A DNA stretch of 56,758 nucleotides. Source: Vibrio sp. 14G-20. GTDB lineage: Bacteria; Pseudomonadota; Gammaproteobacteria; Enterobacterales; Vibrionaceae. Shown piece by piece: positions 7,759-15,792 of the stretch. The notes below the pieces were generated by a model, which searched no databases, was not told where the DNA came from, and worked only from the letters and a program-made list of their open reading frames with translations. The first letter of the stretch is position 1. Each line of letters starts with the position of its first letter. Location: assembly GCF_026241515.1 (NCBI RefSeq), contig NZ_JAPHPW010000026.1, forward strand, positions 1-56,758, given 5' to 3'. The position numbers and the translations under genes are program-made.

Positions 7759-9300
7759 CTATTTATCGTAAGTCTTGATTTCGCCTGATTTCACACGGGC
7801 AACAAATGATTGCAGTTCTTTCTTCACAACCGGCATCAAGAAGTACAGACCAAGAATGTTGAAGATAGACATTGCAAAGATAGCCGCATCAGAGAAGTCG
7901 ATTACCGCGCCAAATTGAATTGTCGCACCAATCACAACAAACACACAGAAAATCACTTTGAAAATTAGTTCCGTTGTTTTGCCTTCACCAAATAGGTAAG
8001 TCCAAGCCTTAAGCCCATAGTACGACCAAGAAATCATGGTAGAAAACGCAAACATGATTACCGCGAGAGCGAGTGTGTATTTGAACACTTCTGCCGTTTC
8101 AGTAAACGATGCCGCAGTAAGCGTTACACCCGTTAAACCAGAACCATCGAATGGACCTACGTTTAAGCCGGCGATAGTGATAACCAATGCGGTCATAGTA
8201 CAAATGATTACCGTATCAACGAACGGTTCTAATAGTGATACTAGACCTTCGGTGATTGGCTCTTTTGTTTTAACCGCTGAGTGAGCGATAGCTGCTGAAC
8301 CTACACCTGCTTCGTTCGAGAACGTTGCACGCTTCAAGCCTTGAATTAACGCACCAATGAATCCACCAACAACACCTTCACCAGTAAATGCACCTGTAAA
8401 GATTGCGCTGAAAGCAGGACCAACTTGATCGAGGTTAGAGCCGATAACAATCAGAGCCATACCGATATACAGAGCAGCCATCCAAGGAACAACTTTTTCC
8501 GTTACCGATGCGATAGAAGGCATACCACCAACAATCACAGAGAAAACTAAAGAGGCAAGTACAAGGCCAGTGATCACACCGTATTCACTTGGTACATCAA
8601 ATGCGTAAGTTAACATGGCGTGTGCTTGGTTAGCTTGGAACATGTTACCGCCGCCCAGTGCGCCCAAAATACACATTAATGCGAAACCAATAGCGAGCAC
8701 TTTACCTAGTCCGCCTAAACCTCTTTCACCAAGACCTTGGCTGAGGTAGTACATTGGACCACCCGAAACAACACCTGAAGGTAGGATAGTTCGGTATTTC
8801 ACACCTAAGGTACACTCACAGAACTTAGAAGCCATACCCAGAAGACCACACAAGATCATCCAGAATGTCGCGCCAGGACCACCAATCGCAAGTGCAGCAC
8901 CTACACCGGCAATGTTACCAAGCCCGACAGTACCAGAAAGCGCTGTTGTTAACGCTTGAAAGTGAGAAACCTCGCCATCCTCTTTCGAGTTAGGGTCGGT
9001 ATACTTACCTTTGATAATGTCTATCGCCATGCCAACTCGTTTAAATTGAACAAAGCCAAAATAAACAGTAAAGATGATCGCAGCGAGTAAGAGCCAACCA
9101 ACAATCACTGGAAAGTTAGCTTCACCAATCGGTACACTTTTAAATATCAGCCCAACGAACCAACCTGTGTATTCGTTGAAAAATCCATCAACACTTTGAC
9201 TTAAGTTACTGATCGTTTGGTTAAATGATCCTTCTTCTGCAAATGCACTGGAACTAAACAATAATATAAACCCAAAAAATAATTCACGTATGTTTTTCAT
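7759..9300 (-). CDS. Sodium:alanine symporter paralogue (AGCS family)
   Basis: A 513-residue inner-membrane symporter, longer than the paralogue at 4158-5528. It has an added N-terminal hydrophobic segment resembling a signal peptide (MKNIRELFFGF...SSAFAEEG) and an extra loop. AGCS motifs are present: ALTTALSGTVGLGNIAGVGAA, GGPGATFWM and FSNEAGVGSAAIAHSAVKT. It presumably takes up alanine, glycine or D-alanine with Na+. No glycine riboswitch is visible in the 5' region (9301-9480), so its control must differ from its neighbour's. ATG at 9300 follows an AGGGAAAAC-like site. Confidence 0.92.
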   Translation of the reverse strand: MKNIRELFFGFILLFSSSAFAEEGSFNQTISNLSQSVDGFFNEYTGWFVGLIFKSVPIGEANFPVIVGWLLLAAIIFTVYFGFVQFKRVGMAIDIIKGKYTDPNSKEDGEVSHFQALTTALSGTVGLGNIAGVGAALAIGGPGATFWMILCGLLGMASKFCECTLGVKYRTILPSGVVSGGPMYYLSQGLGERGLGGLGKVLAIGFALMCILGALGGGNMFQANQAHAMLTYAFDVPSEYGVITGLVLASLVFSVIVGGMPSIASVTEKVVPWMAALYIGMALIVIGSNLDQVGPAFSAIFTGAFTGEGVVGGFIGALIQGLKRATFSNEAGVGSAAIAHSAVKTKEPITEGLVSLLEPFVDTVIICTMTALVITIAGLNVGPFDGSGLTGVTLTAASFTETAEVFKYTLALAVIMFAFSTMISWSYYGLKAWTYLFGEGKTTELIFKVIFCVFVVIGATIQFGAVIDFSDAAIFAMSIFNILGLYFLMPVVKKELQSFVARVKSGEIKTYDK

Positions 9301-9780
9301 GGTTTTCCCTGTCTTTTTAATAAATTATGTTTGTTGCTGTTGTGTTTGTTTTCTATTTGATTTGTATATTTTCAGCGGTATATCTACTTCATTCGACGGC
9401 AACATAAACGGCTGTAGCTAGGTCGAAAAACGAAACAAATATAAGTACTGTTCTTGCTTTATATGGATATCCTTTTGGTATGTGCACCAATAAGACTATG
9501 GTATTCGGCCCGTCAAGACCTGCTGATAATCCTATACATAAAAATAATGCGAACAAAGAGATTTTTACAATAAATTTACAATTGTTCGGGTTTTGTCATT
9601 GTTTGGGAATAAGTCGACGCTTTTTAGACTGGAAAAGTATATGCAGTAGCTGTTATAGCGACGGGCTAAGGTGAATTATAGTGGGGGATCACAGGGAAGT
9701 CGGCGAGTTTGAATATTCGATATGTGCTTGGGAAGCGTTCATACAATTGATGGCTTAAGATGGAATCAGGCGAGAGGGTA

Positions 9781-9811
9781 TTAAAAAGGCCCTTTATCAG
9801 AGCCTTTTTAA
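9781..9811 (-). terminator. Terminator of the efflux operon
   Basis: Inverted repeat TTAAAAAGGC (9781-9790) / GCCTTTTTAA (9802-9811). On the minus strand it ends the transporter operon that finishes at 9878. Confidence 0.8.
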
Positions 9812-9820
9812 TGGTTTACG

Positions 9821-9852
9821 ATGAGCATGAGCATGAGCATGAGCATGAGCAT
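9821..9852. repeat. Hexanucleotide tandem repeat (ATGAGC)5
   Basis: Five exact copies of ATGAGC plus AT, lying between the last permease gene and its terminator. It is a potential slippage tract outside any gene. Confidence 0.9.
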
Positions 9853-9877
9853 TAGGCTTAGCGTTTAGAGACTAGTG

Positions 9878-11032
9878 CTACACAGCCCCAGTGATACGTT
9901 TACTCGATTTGTGGTAGAGCTTGAGCGCCAACAGCGAGCCCCATAAAACGACTTGTCCCCATAACAATGTCCATTGAGACGCCACTTCTTGCCAAGATGC
10001 ACCCATCTGATTAAGCGCTAAGAAACCTTGGATAGCCGGTGTGCTTGGGAACAGCTGTGATAACAGAACTAACCATTCAGGTATCATTTCAACTGGCCAG
10101 ATAAAACCTGAAGAGAAGATCAGTGGCATTGAACTTATTAACACCACAACCGTGACTAGTTCTCTTCGTGGCACTAGTTCACCAATAAAAATCCCGATTA
10201 AACAGCTGGCCAGTAAGAAGGGCAGAAGTAAGGTTAAGATCTGTGTTGTTGAAGCGAGCAGATTTATCCCATACATCGAAAAGCTTGCGCCGAAATAGTA
10301 CATCGACAACAAGTAATAAATGCCGACTAGGGTACAACAGCGAGCAAGCATCAATTTCGCTGGAGAGGTTTTACTCCAGTAGCCAAATGTCGATTGAGCG
10401 TTTTGGGTTGCCCCAACTAAACCTGAAGCCATGGCTAAGGTTTGTTGCAGGATCAACACAAAGACGGCTGGAACTACGTAATCGATGTATCCCATGCGAC
10501 TATTAAACGTTGGTTTCAGGTTCAAGCTGAATGCACTGTAGCCTTTGGCTGCCGATTCTAAAGGCACACCTTCGACTAACAAGTGGCTAACCTTAACTTG
10601 CGCAGCTAACGTGCCTCCAGCTTTGGCAAGCCCTTCAACAATGGTTCCGTATACCAAGAAGTAAGAAGCATCGCCAGCGTAAGAAAGCGTCGGGCTCTTA
10701 CCGAGCAGCAAGTCTTTATAGAAGTCTTCTGGAATGACGAGGAATCCGCCAATTTCTTGGTTAAGTACGGCTTGTTTAGCATCGGCGATGGTCGAGTCTC
10801 GACGGACCAATTCGATTTGAGAGGTGGCATCCACCATACGTTCTAATTGGTAGCTGCTTTGACTCTTATCCAAGTTCACAACGGAAGCTTTAAGCTGTTG
10901 AGGGACTTGGTTCGCGTAAGGCAATGGATACAAGAATGAATAGAAGACCACGCCACCAAATACCGTAAGAAGCACGACAGGATTGCGCAGTACCGCTAAG
11001 AGTTCTTGCTTGAGCAGTTGAGTAAAGCTCAT
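9878..11032 (-). CDS. ABC-2 type permease (second of pair)
   Basis: A 384-residue inner-membrane protein with the ABC-2 (YhhJ/YbhR-like) layout: one N-terminal helix (about 19-37), a large periplasmic domain (about 40-175), then five C-terminal helices. It overlaps the upstream permease gene by 4 nt (ATGA), so the two are translationally coupled, and the two proteins are related to each other. With HlyD and TolC they would form a tripartite efflux complex. No ATP-binding subunit is encoded nearby. It is the last gene of the operon. Confidence 0.88.
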   Translation of the reverse strand: MSFTQLLKQELLAVLRNPVVLLTVFGGVVFYSFLYPLPYANQVPQQLKASVVNLDKSQSSYQLERMVDATSQIELVRRDSTIADAKQAVLNQEIGGFLVIPEDFYKDLLLGKSPTLSYAGDASYFLVYGTIVEGLAKAGGTLAAQVKVSHLLVEGVPLESAAKGYSAFSLNLKPTFNSRMGYIDYVVPAVFVLILQQTLAMASGLVGATQNAQSTFGYWSKTSPAKLMLARCCTLVGIYYLLSMYYFGASFSMYGINLLASTTQILTLLLPFLLASCLIGIFIGELVPRRELVTVVVLISSMPLIFSSGFIWPVEMIPEWLVLLSQLFPSTPAIQGFLALNQMGASWQEVASQWTLLWGQVVLWGSLLALKLYHKSSKRITGAV

Positions 11033-12306
11033 CGTTTTACTCCTTGTTGTGCTGATGCATCTGGCTGTGTTGACGATGTTGTTTTTGCAGATAAAGCTGC
11101 TTTTGCTGATTTTGTAGATAGATCTGATTGCGCCAAGTGTTTCTTAATTAACAACATCACCAAGAAAGCAGGAACCGCGTACCACAACATAGAAGAAAGG
11201 CTGATCAAAGACTGTGCCGCGCTCACGCCATAACTAGACTGTGCTGTTTGTACTTCGATGTAATGACTCACTGGCAACAAGCTTCTCCAAATTTGAGCTG
11301 CCGTGTTCATGTCTGTTACTGGAAAGGTAATGCCCATGAACGCAAAACTTGGTGCCGTAAATGCGCCAGCGAAACTCATCGCCCTTGCAGGATCAAGTGT
11401 TAAGAAGAAAAACAAACAACCCATGATGATACAGCTGATCACTGTAAGCAGTTGGGCAATGGTCAATGCTATAAAGCTGCCGTTAAACGGCCAGTCTAAG
11501 AGCACATAGAACCAAAAGCTAAACGCGATACCAAACATCAAAAACAAGACAAGGTAGGGCGTTAATGTTGATGCGAGTGACTTCATCGGGGCGTTGGATA
11601 ACCAAGCGTGAAGGCCACGAGCTCTAACGTTCGCCGTCAAAACCAATATCGTGCCCACTACAATCATGATCTGCCATAGTGCAGGAATAACCGCAGACAC
11701 CAAGAACTGAGCATAACTGGTGTTCTTGTTGAACAATGGCGTGATCTGGCTTTGCACTGTTACTGCTTGGCCTAATGCTGATTGCACCGTGGTATCACCG
11801 TGTGACAGCTGTTTAACGACTTCAAGTTGCGCGTTAAAAGTCCCTTGAGCCTGCAGCAATGCAGAGTTCACCAGCTTACCGATCAAGATAAATTGGCTGT
11901 TATAGAACACAGACACTTGCGGGTTCAAACCGAGTAGAAGGTCTCGGTCGAAGTGCCTTGGTATCACAACGTAACCATAGATATCTCGTTCGATCATCGC
12001 TTTCGCCGCATCACTCGCCGAGCTGTATTTCTGAGTGACTTGCAGCGTTGGTGACGCATCAACAAGACGTGTGAACTGTTGCGAGATTTGACTGTGCTCA
12101 AGATCAACAACAGCCACCGGTAAATCACGAGCGATACCTTGTGCAAATATAAGCCAAATGCTTGCAGCAAGAAGTAAAGGAATCCAAGTTAGGCAAGACA
12201 ACAACCATTTATCTTTACGAACAATAGCCCATTGCCTTAGTAATGGGATCGTCACTTTGTGATGCTCAGTTGATTGCGAGCCTGTAGATCGGAAGTTAGC
12301 AGACAT
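11029..12306 (-). CDS. ABC-2 type permease (first of pair)
   Basis: A 425-residue inner-membrane protein with the same layout as its neighbour: a helix at about 35-55, a periplasmic domain to about 210, and five to six helices to about 400. The last 25 residues are Ser/Ala/Lys-rich. It contains the family-like DAAKAMIERDIYGYVVIPRHFDRDLLLG segment, which matches DAKQAVLNQEIGGFLVIPEDFYKDLLLG in the downstream permease and shows tandem gene duplication. The start is ATG at 12306, 7 nt after the HlyD gene. Confidence 0.88.
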   Translation of the reverse strand: MSANFRSTGSQSTEHHKVTIPLLRQWAIVRKDKWLLSCLTWIPLLLAASIWLIFAQGIARDLPVAVVDLEHSQISQQFTRLVDASPTLQVTQKYSSASDAAKAMIERDIYGYVVIPRHFDRDLLLGLNPQVSVFYNSQFILIGKLVNSALLQAQGTFNAQLEVVKQLSHGDTTVQSALGQAVTVQSQITPLFNKNTSYAQFLVSAVIPALWQIMIVVGTILVLTANVRARGLHAWLSNAPMKSLASTLTPYLVLFLMFGIAFSFWFYVLLDWPFNGSFIALTIAQLLTVISCIIMGCLFFFLTLDPARAMSFAGAFTAPSFAFMGITFPVTDMNTAAQIWRSLLPVSHYIEVQTAQSSYGVSAAQSLISLSSMLWYAVPAFLVMLLIKKHLAQSDLSTKSAKAALSAKTTSSTQPDASAQQGVKR

Positions 12307-12313
12307 AGGTCAC

Positions 12314-13288
12314 CTAAAGCTCAACCACAAGGCTCATACCCATTCGTAGTGTCTCGCCGGTATCGACAGGTTGCGCTTCTACTTCAAAAGTTCGTAAGTC
12401 GAAACCTTGTGCTGCGTCTGTTGAACGCCAAGTCGCGAAATCACCCATTACGGCGATGTGTGTGACTTGGAAAGTTAGTGACTTATCCAAAGCCGGTAGG
12501 TATGCCTCAAACTGGCTGCCTTTCTCGAAATGCTTAAGCATATCTTCACGCACATTGAGTACTGCCCATGCATCGTTGGTGTCGATAACAGTCACAACAG
12601 GGAAACCTTGTGGTGCTAGCTCACCGCTGCTCAATAGAACTTGAGATACTTCACCATTAAACCAACTGTGGATCTGTGTGTCTTTTGCGTACGCTTCAAC
12701 TTCTGCTACTGCACCCGCCGCCATTAATGCTTTTTGAGCAGCAGCCACCTTAGTCTCGTCACGAACACCTTCTTGCGCTAATTTGTACATTTGGAATGCG
12801 GCACTTTCAGTGTATTTTGCGGCTTGCCATTGTGTTTTGGCTTCATCACGTTTTTGTTCTGCGACAACGCCATCGTTGTAAAGGCTGTTTACACGTTGGT
12901 ACGTTTTGTCCATCAGATCAGCTGCAGCCTTGGCTTTCAGCCATTGATCTTTGGCTGCTTGGATCTGTTGAGTACGCGCGCCATTCTCTGCTTCTTGTGC
13001 TAATGCACCAGCGGCTTTCTGACCGGCTTTTGCTTGCTCTAGCTTCGCGTCAATCTCAGGGCTAAGAAGAGAAAAGATCAATTCACCTTTCTCAACAGAG
13101 TCGCCTTTGCGCACGAATACTTGGTCAATTCGGCCAGGTACTTTAGAAGAGATGCTGTATTGCTGTGCATCGATTTGGCCTTGAAGCTTAACCGGTTGAG
13201 GCTGATACGCTTGGTAAAAACTGTATCCGACCCAGCCAATAATGCCGATACCAACTATAGCTAGAAGAAGGGGCTTAATAGGTTTCAT
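12314..13288 (-). CDS. HlyD/EmrA-type membrane fusion protein
   Basis: A 324-residue periplasmic adaptor anchored by an N-terminal helix (about 7-27). A first lipoyl half follows (VPGRIDQVFVRKGDSVEKGE, about 48-70), then a long Ala/Gln/Lys-rich coiled-coil hairpin (about 75-190), and then the second lipoyl half and beta-barrel region. It should bridge the two permeases to a TolC-type outer-membrane channel encoded just upstream. It starts 3 nt after the TolC gene ends, so the genes are co-transcribed. Confidence 0.92.
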   Translation of the reverse strand: MKPIKPLLLAIVGIGIIGWVGYSFYQAYQPQPVKLQGQIDAQQYSISSKVPGRIDQVFVRKGDSVEKGELIFSLLSPEIDAKLEQAKAGQKAAGALAQEAENGARTQQIQAAKDQWLKAKAAADLMDKTYQRVNSLYNDGVVAEQKRDEAKTQWQAAKYTESAAFQMYKLAQEGVRDETKVAAAQKALMAAGAVAEVEAYAKDTQIHSWFNGEVSQVLLSSGELAPQGFPVVTVIDTNDAWAVLNVREDMLKHFEKGSQFEAYLPALDKSLTFQVTHIAVMGDFATWRSTDAAQGFDLRTFEVEAQPVDTGETLRMGMSLVVEL

Positions 13289-13291
13289 GAA

Positions 13292-14731
13292 TTATCCTTT
13301 TGACTGGCTAGCGGTGTCTGTTTTTGATTCGAAATCAGACGTAACAGAAGAGGTTAAGTAACTTGAGTAAGCATTCATTTCGCTGGTAAGCGCCAAAAGC
13401 TTGTTGAGAGAGATTAGATATTTGAATCGCGCAGCAGATTGCTGGGTTTTAATACTCGCCAGATATAGCTCGGCATCAACCACTTCTAATGAGTTAGAAA
13501 GCCCTTGAGTGAACGCCTTTTTACGAAGCGATAGATTCTCTTCAGCCAAAGAGAGGCTTGAATTGAGGCCTTGAACCTCTTCAATCGCTTGCTTTGCTTC
13601 AAGGTAAGTCTTTTGAACCAACACGGTTAAGTCTTGCTTGGCTTGTGACTTAAGGAATTGAACCTGTGATACGGCACTGTGAGCGGCGGCGACTTTGTCG
13701 GAACGGCCAGAAGTGTCAAGTAGCGGTACATTCACACCAATGCCAACTAACCAATCGGGTTTCATTTCACTGGCGAGAGAGTCATCTTCGTAAAGGCTGT
13801 AATCACCGTAAAGGTACACTTCTGGATAGTATTTACCTTTCTCTGCCTTAATTAAGCTGCTTGCTTGTTTCTCTTTTGCGTCAAGTATCTTAAGGCCGGG
13901 GTAGGTCATGAGTGTTTGGTCAATGAACACGTCCATATGAGGCAGGTTCTTATTGATAAACAGTTGTTCAGAGGGGTCTACACTTTCACTTTGACCAAGG
14001 ATCTGAGTCAGCGCCAATTGAGCAATTTTGAGATCGTTTTGAGCTTTCGCGCGCTCTACCATGGCTTTATCTAAAGAAGCATCGGCTTGCAGACGTTCTA
14101 CTCGTGCGATCTGTCCTTGCTGTTCAAGCTTAATGGCGAAATCACGGTGTTGAGTTAGGCCTGCTTCAACGGCTTGTCGCGTTTTCACGACGTCTTCCGC
14201 TAAGATCACCGAGAAGTAATACTTACTTAAATCTTCGTAGCGAGCTTGTTTCTCCATCAACAGTTGGCTTTGCGCTTCTTCGCTTTTACCTTCTGCCGCA
14301 TTTTGCGCAGCGGTAATTCGACCACCTGTAAAGATAGGCCACACCGCACGAATGGAAGAGCTGAAGATATCTTGTTCGGTAATGGTGGAGGTTACACCGC
14401 CAAGTAGGCCAGCAAATCCGGGTGGCATTGGAAATGGCAGTCCACTCAAGCTATCTGAAAACTGCTCACCATTGATGGTTACGTCACTATCAAGGTGCGT
14501 GTAGTTAGCCCCCAAGGTGATCGAAGGCAGATTAAGGCTACTTGTTGAGTTCTGAAGGTGTTGATAACGTTCAACGTTGGCTTGTTGAGCCGCAAGTGAG
14601 TTGTTGTTTTCTTGTAATATTTGCCACGCTTCAGAGAAAGTGAGCGAAGCAGCATAGCTTGGCGCCGTGAATGTGCTGAGTAGCACACTAGCGAGCGCAA
14701 GGTATCGGAATTTTGGTTTGGTCATCTGCAT
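13292..14731 (-). CDS. TolC-family outer membrane channel
   Basis: A 479-residue outer-membrane efflux protein with a signal peptide (MQMTKPKFRYLALASVLLSTFTAPSYAA). Two helical repeat halves of the OEP family follow, with Gln/Ala-rich heptads. It is the first gene of the tolC-hlyD-permease-permease operon. Start: ATG at 14731, or the second ATG at 14725; neither has a strong ribosome site. A near-perfect palindrome at 14741-14760 lies 9 nt upstream of the start and is a likely operator. Confidence 0.92.
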   Translation of the reverse strand: MQMTKPKFRYLALASVLLSTFTAPSYAASLTFSEAWQILQENNNSLAAQQANVERYQHLQNSTSSLNLPSITLGANYTHLDSDVTINGEQFSDSLSGLPFPMPPGFAGLLGGVTSTITEQDIFSSSIRAVWPIFTGGRITAAQNAAEGKSEEAQSQLLMEKQARYEDLSKYYFSVILAEDVVKTRQAVEAGLTQHRDFAIKLEQQGQIARVERLQADASLDKAMVERAKAQNDLKIAQLALTQILGQSESVDPSEQLFINKNLPHMDVFIDQTLMTYPGLKILDAKEKQASSLIKAEKGKYYPEVYLYGDYSLYEDDSLASEMKPDWLVGIGVNVPLLDTSGRSDKVAAAHSAVSQVQFLKSQAKQDLTVLVQKTYLEAKQAIEEVQGLNSSLSLAEENLSLRKKAFTQGLSNSLEVVDAELYLASIKTQQSAARFKYLISLNKLLALTSEMNAYSSYLTSSVTSDFESKTDTASQSKG

Positions 14732-14740
14732 TAAATACCA

Positions 14741-14760
14741 ATTAGAGTATTAACTCTAAT
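14741..14760. promoter_or_regulatory. Candidate operator of the efflux operon
   Basis: ATTAGAGT - ATTA - ACTCTAAT: two perfect 8-bp arms around a 4-bp centre, directly upstream of the TolC start codon. A dimeric repressor site is likely, but no regulator gene is adjacent. Confidence 0.55.
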
Positions 14761-14879
14761 GTTAACAGGGCGATAGTCATTTGTCTTGAATAGATTGTCT
14801 CATATGAATGGAAATTCTCATAACTCGTTAATCAAGTGTAAATAAGATTGAGTGACGTGAATATCAAAGATAAATGAAA

Positions 14880-14911
14880 CTTAAAAAGCACGCAGAAGCG
14901 TGCTCTTTAAG
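14880..14911 (-). terminator. Terminator of the 75-residue orphan gene
   Basis: Inverted repeat CTTAAAAAGCACGC / GCGTGCTCTTTAAG (one mismatch) with a 4-nt loop; on the minus strand a T run follows the stem. Confidence 0.75.
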
Positions 14912-14946
14912 TTCAGTATAGAAGTGTTTTTACAAAATGAAGTAGG

Positions 14947-15174
14947 TTATTTAAAGCTAGGACAATGGTGATCGGCGCGCCACACCAATTGTCTTGAACC
15001 TTGCATTGTTTGTAATAAATCTCTACCTGACATTTGAGGGAATGCTAACAACACCTTGAGATCGAGAGGGGAGGTGCCATCTTTCTCATAGGCTCTTACG
15101 TGAGTAAAAGTCGATTGTAAGTGTTTGAACAGCATAGTCTTAGTAAGACAAATTCCAAAGTTATCGCGTTTCAT
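14947..15174 (-). CDS. Hypothetical protein (75 aa)
   Basis: A 75-residue protein without signal peptide or membrane helix; it is basic and contains two Cys. Support for a real gene: an AAGGAAAC ribosome site about 8 nt before ATG 15174 and a hairpin terminator shortly after the stop. No family recognised. It lies between the efflux operon and the two-component genes and reads away from the latter. Confidence 0.6.
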   Translation of the reverse strand: MKRDNFGICLTKTMLFKHLQSTFTHVRAYEKDGTSPLDLKVLLAFPQMSGRDLLQTMQGSRQLVWRADHHCPSFK

Positions 15175-15792
15175 TGCCTGGTTTCCTTTTCAACAATGTT
15201 TATACGTTATGTTTTTTATCCTGTTTCTAATGGACGTTGCCACTGATCGATACTTCCAGCTCATCAATGTTTTATTATTGGGCGCTGATTTGATCAAGCA
15301 CCTCTGAGTTGTCATGCTGGCCTTTAGTGTAAATTAGGATGTGTGAATGAGGTTAGACAGATAACCTGTTTGTTCAACAACCGTAGCGCAGAGCGTGCAA
15401 CTTTTAGTTATAGATACGTCCAGTGAGCGAAGGCTTGTTGTCTTTTTGTTAATCGAAATTTCGATTTAAAGCGCTGTCAGAAAATCATGACTTATGACTT
15501 GGCAACAATAAACTTCTTCATATGCAACCATTATAATTGTATTTATTTTAAACAACCTAAAAAACACCTAAAAGCTTAGTGATCTAGCTCAATATTTATT
15601 CGTTTATTTTGGCTTTTAAGCTAAACCGTTCTAAAAGTGAACGATTAATCGAAAGGAACAACGTACCGGATTATCAGTTAACAATCTGCTCAATTATTTA
15701 GTTGAGTAACAGTCACAAATTCGCGTACCTAAAAAGGTCATGCAATTAACTTGGTGTTAACATTGTTCGTCTAACGTTAGGGACGGTGGAAT
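15175..15792. other. Intergenic region upstream of the two-component genes
   Basis: A 618-bp AT-rich gap between the divergent 75-residue gene and the sensor kinase. It contains a perfect 16-bp palindrome at 15451-15466. I see no RNA gene. Confidence 0.5.
15451..15466. promoter_or_regulatory. Perfect 16-bp palindrome
   Basis: AATCGAAATTTCGATT, perfectly self-complementary, about 330 bp upstream of the sensor kinase start. It is a possible protein-binding site; the binder is unknown. Confidence 0.35.

Larger units (their letters stand above)
9301..9877. other. Intergenic region with terminator and hexamer repeat
   Basis: A 577-bp gap. It holds the symporter promoter at the left, a terminator at 9781-9811 and a hexamer repeat at 9821-9852. 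A 64-codon frame at 9480-9674 has no ribosome site or family resemblance and is not called. Confidence 0.5.

Noticed and set aside
9480..9674. 64-codon frame between symporter and efflux operon
   Set aside because: No ribosome site, no domain, and unusual composition for a gene of this organism.
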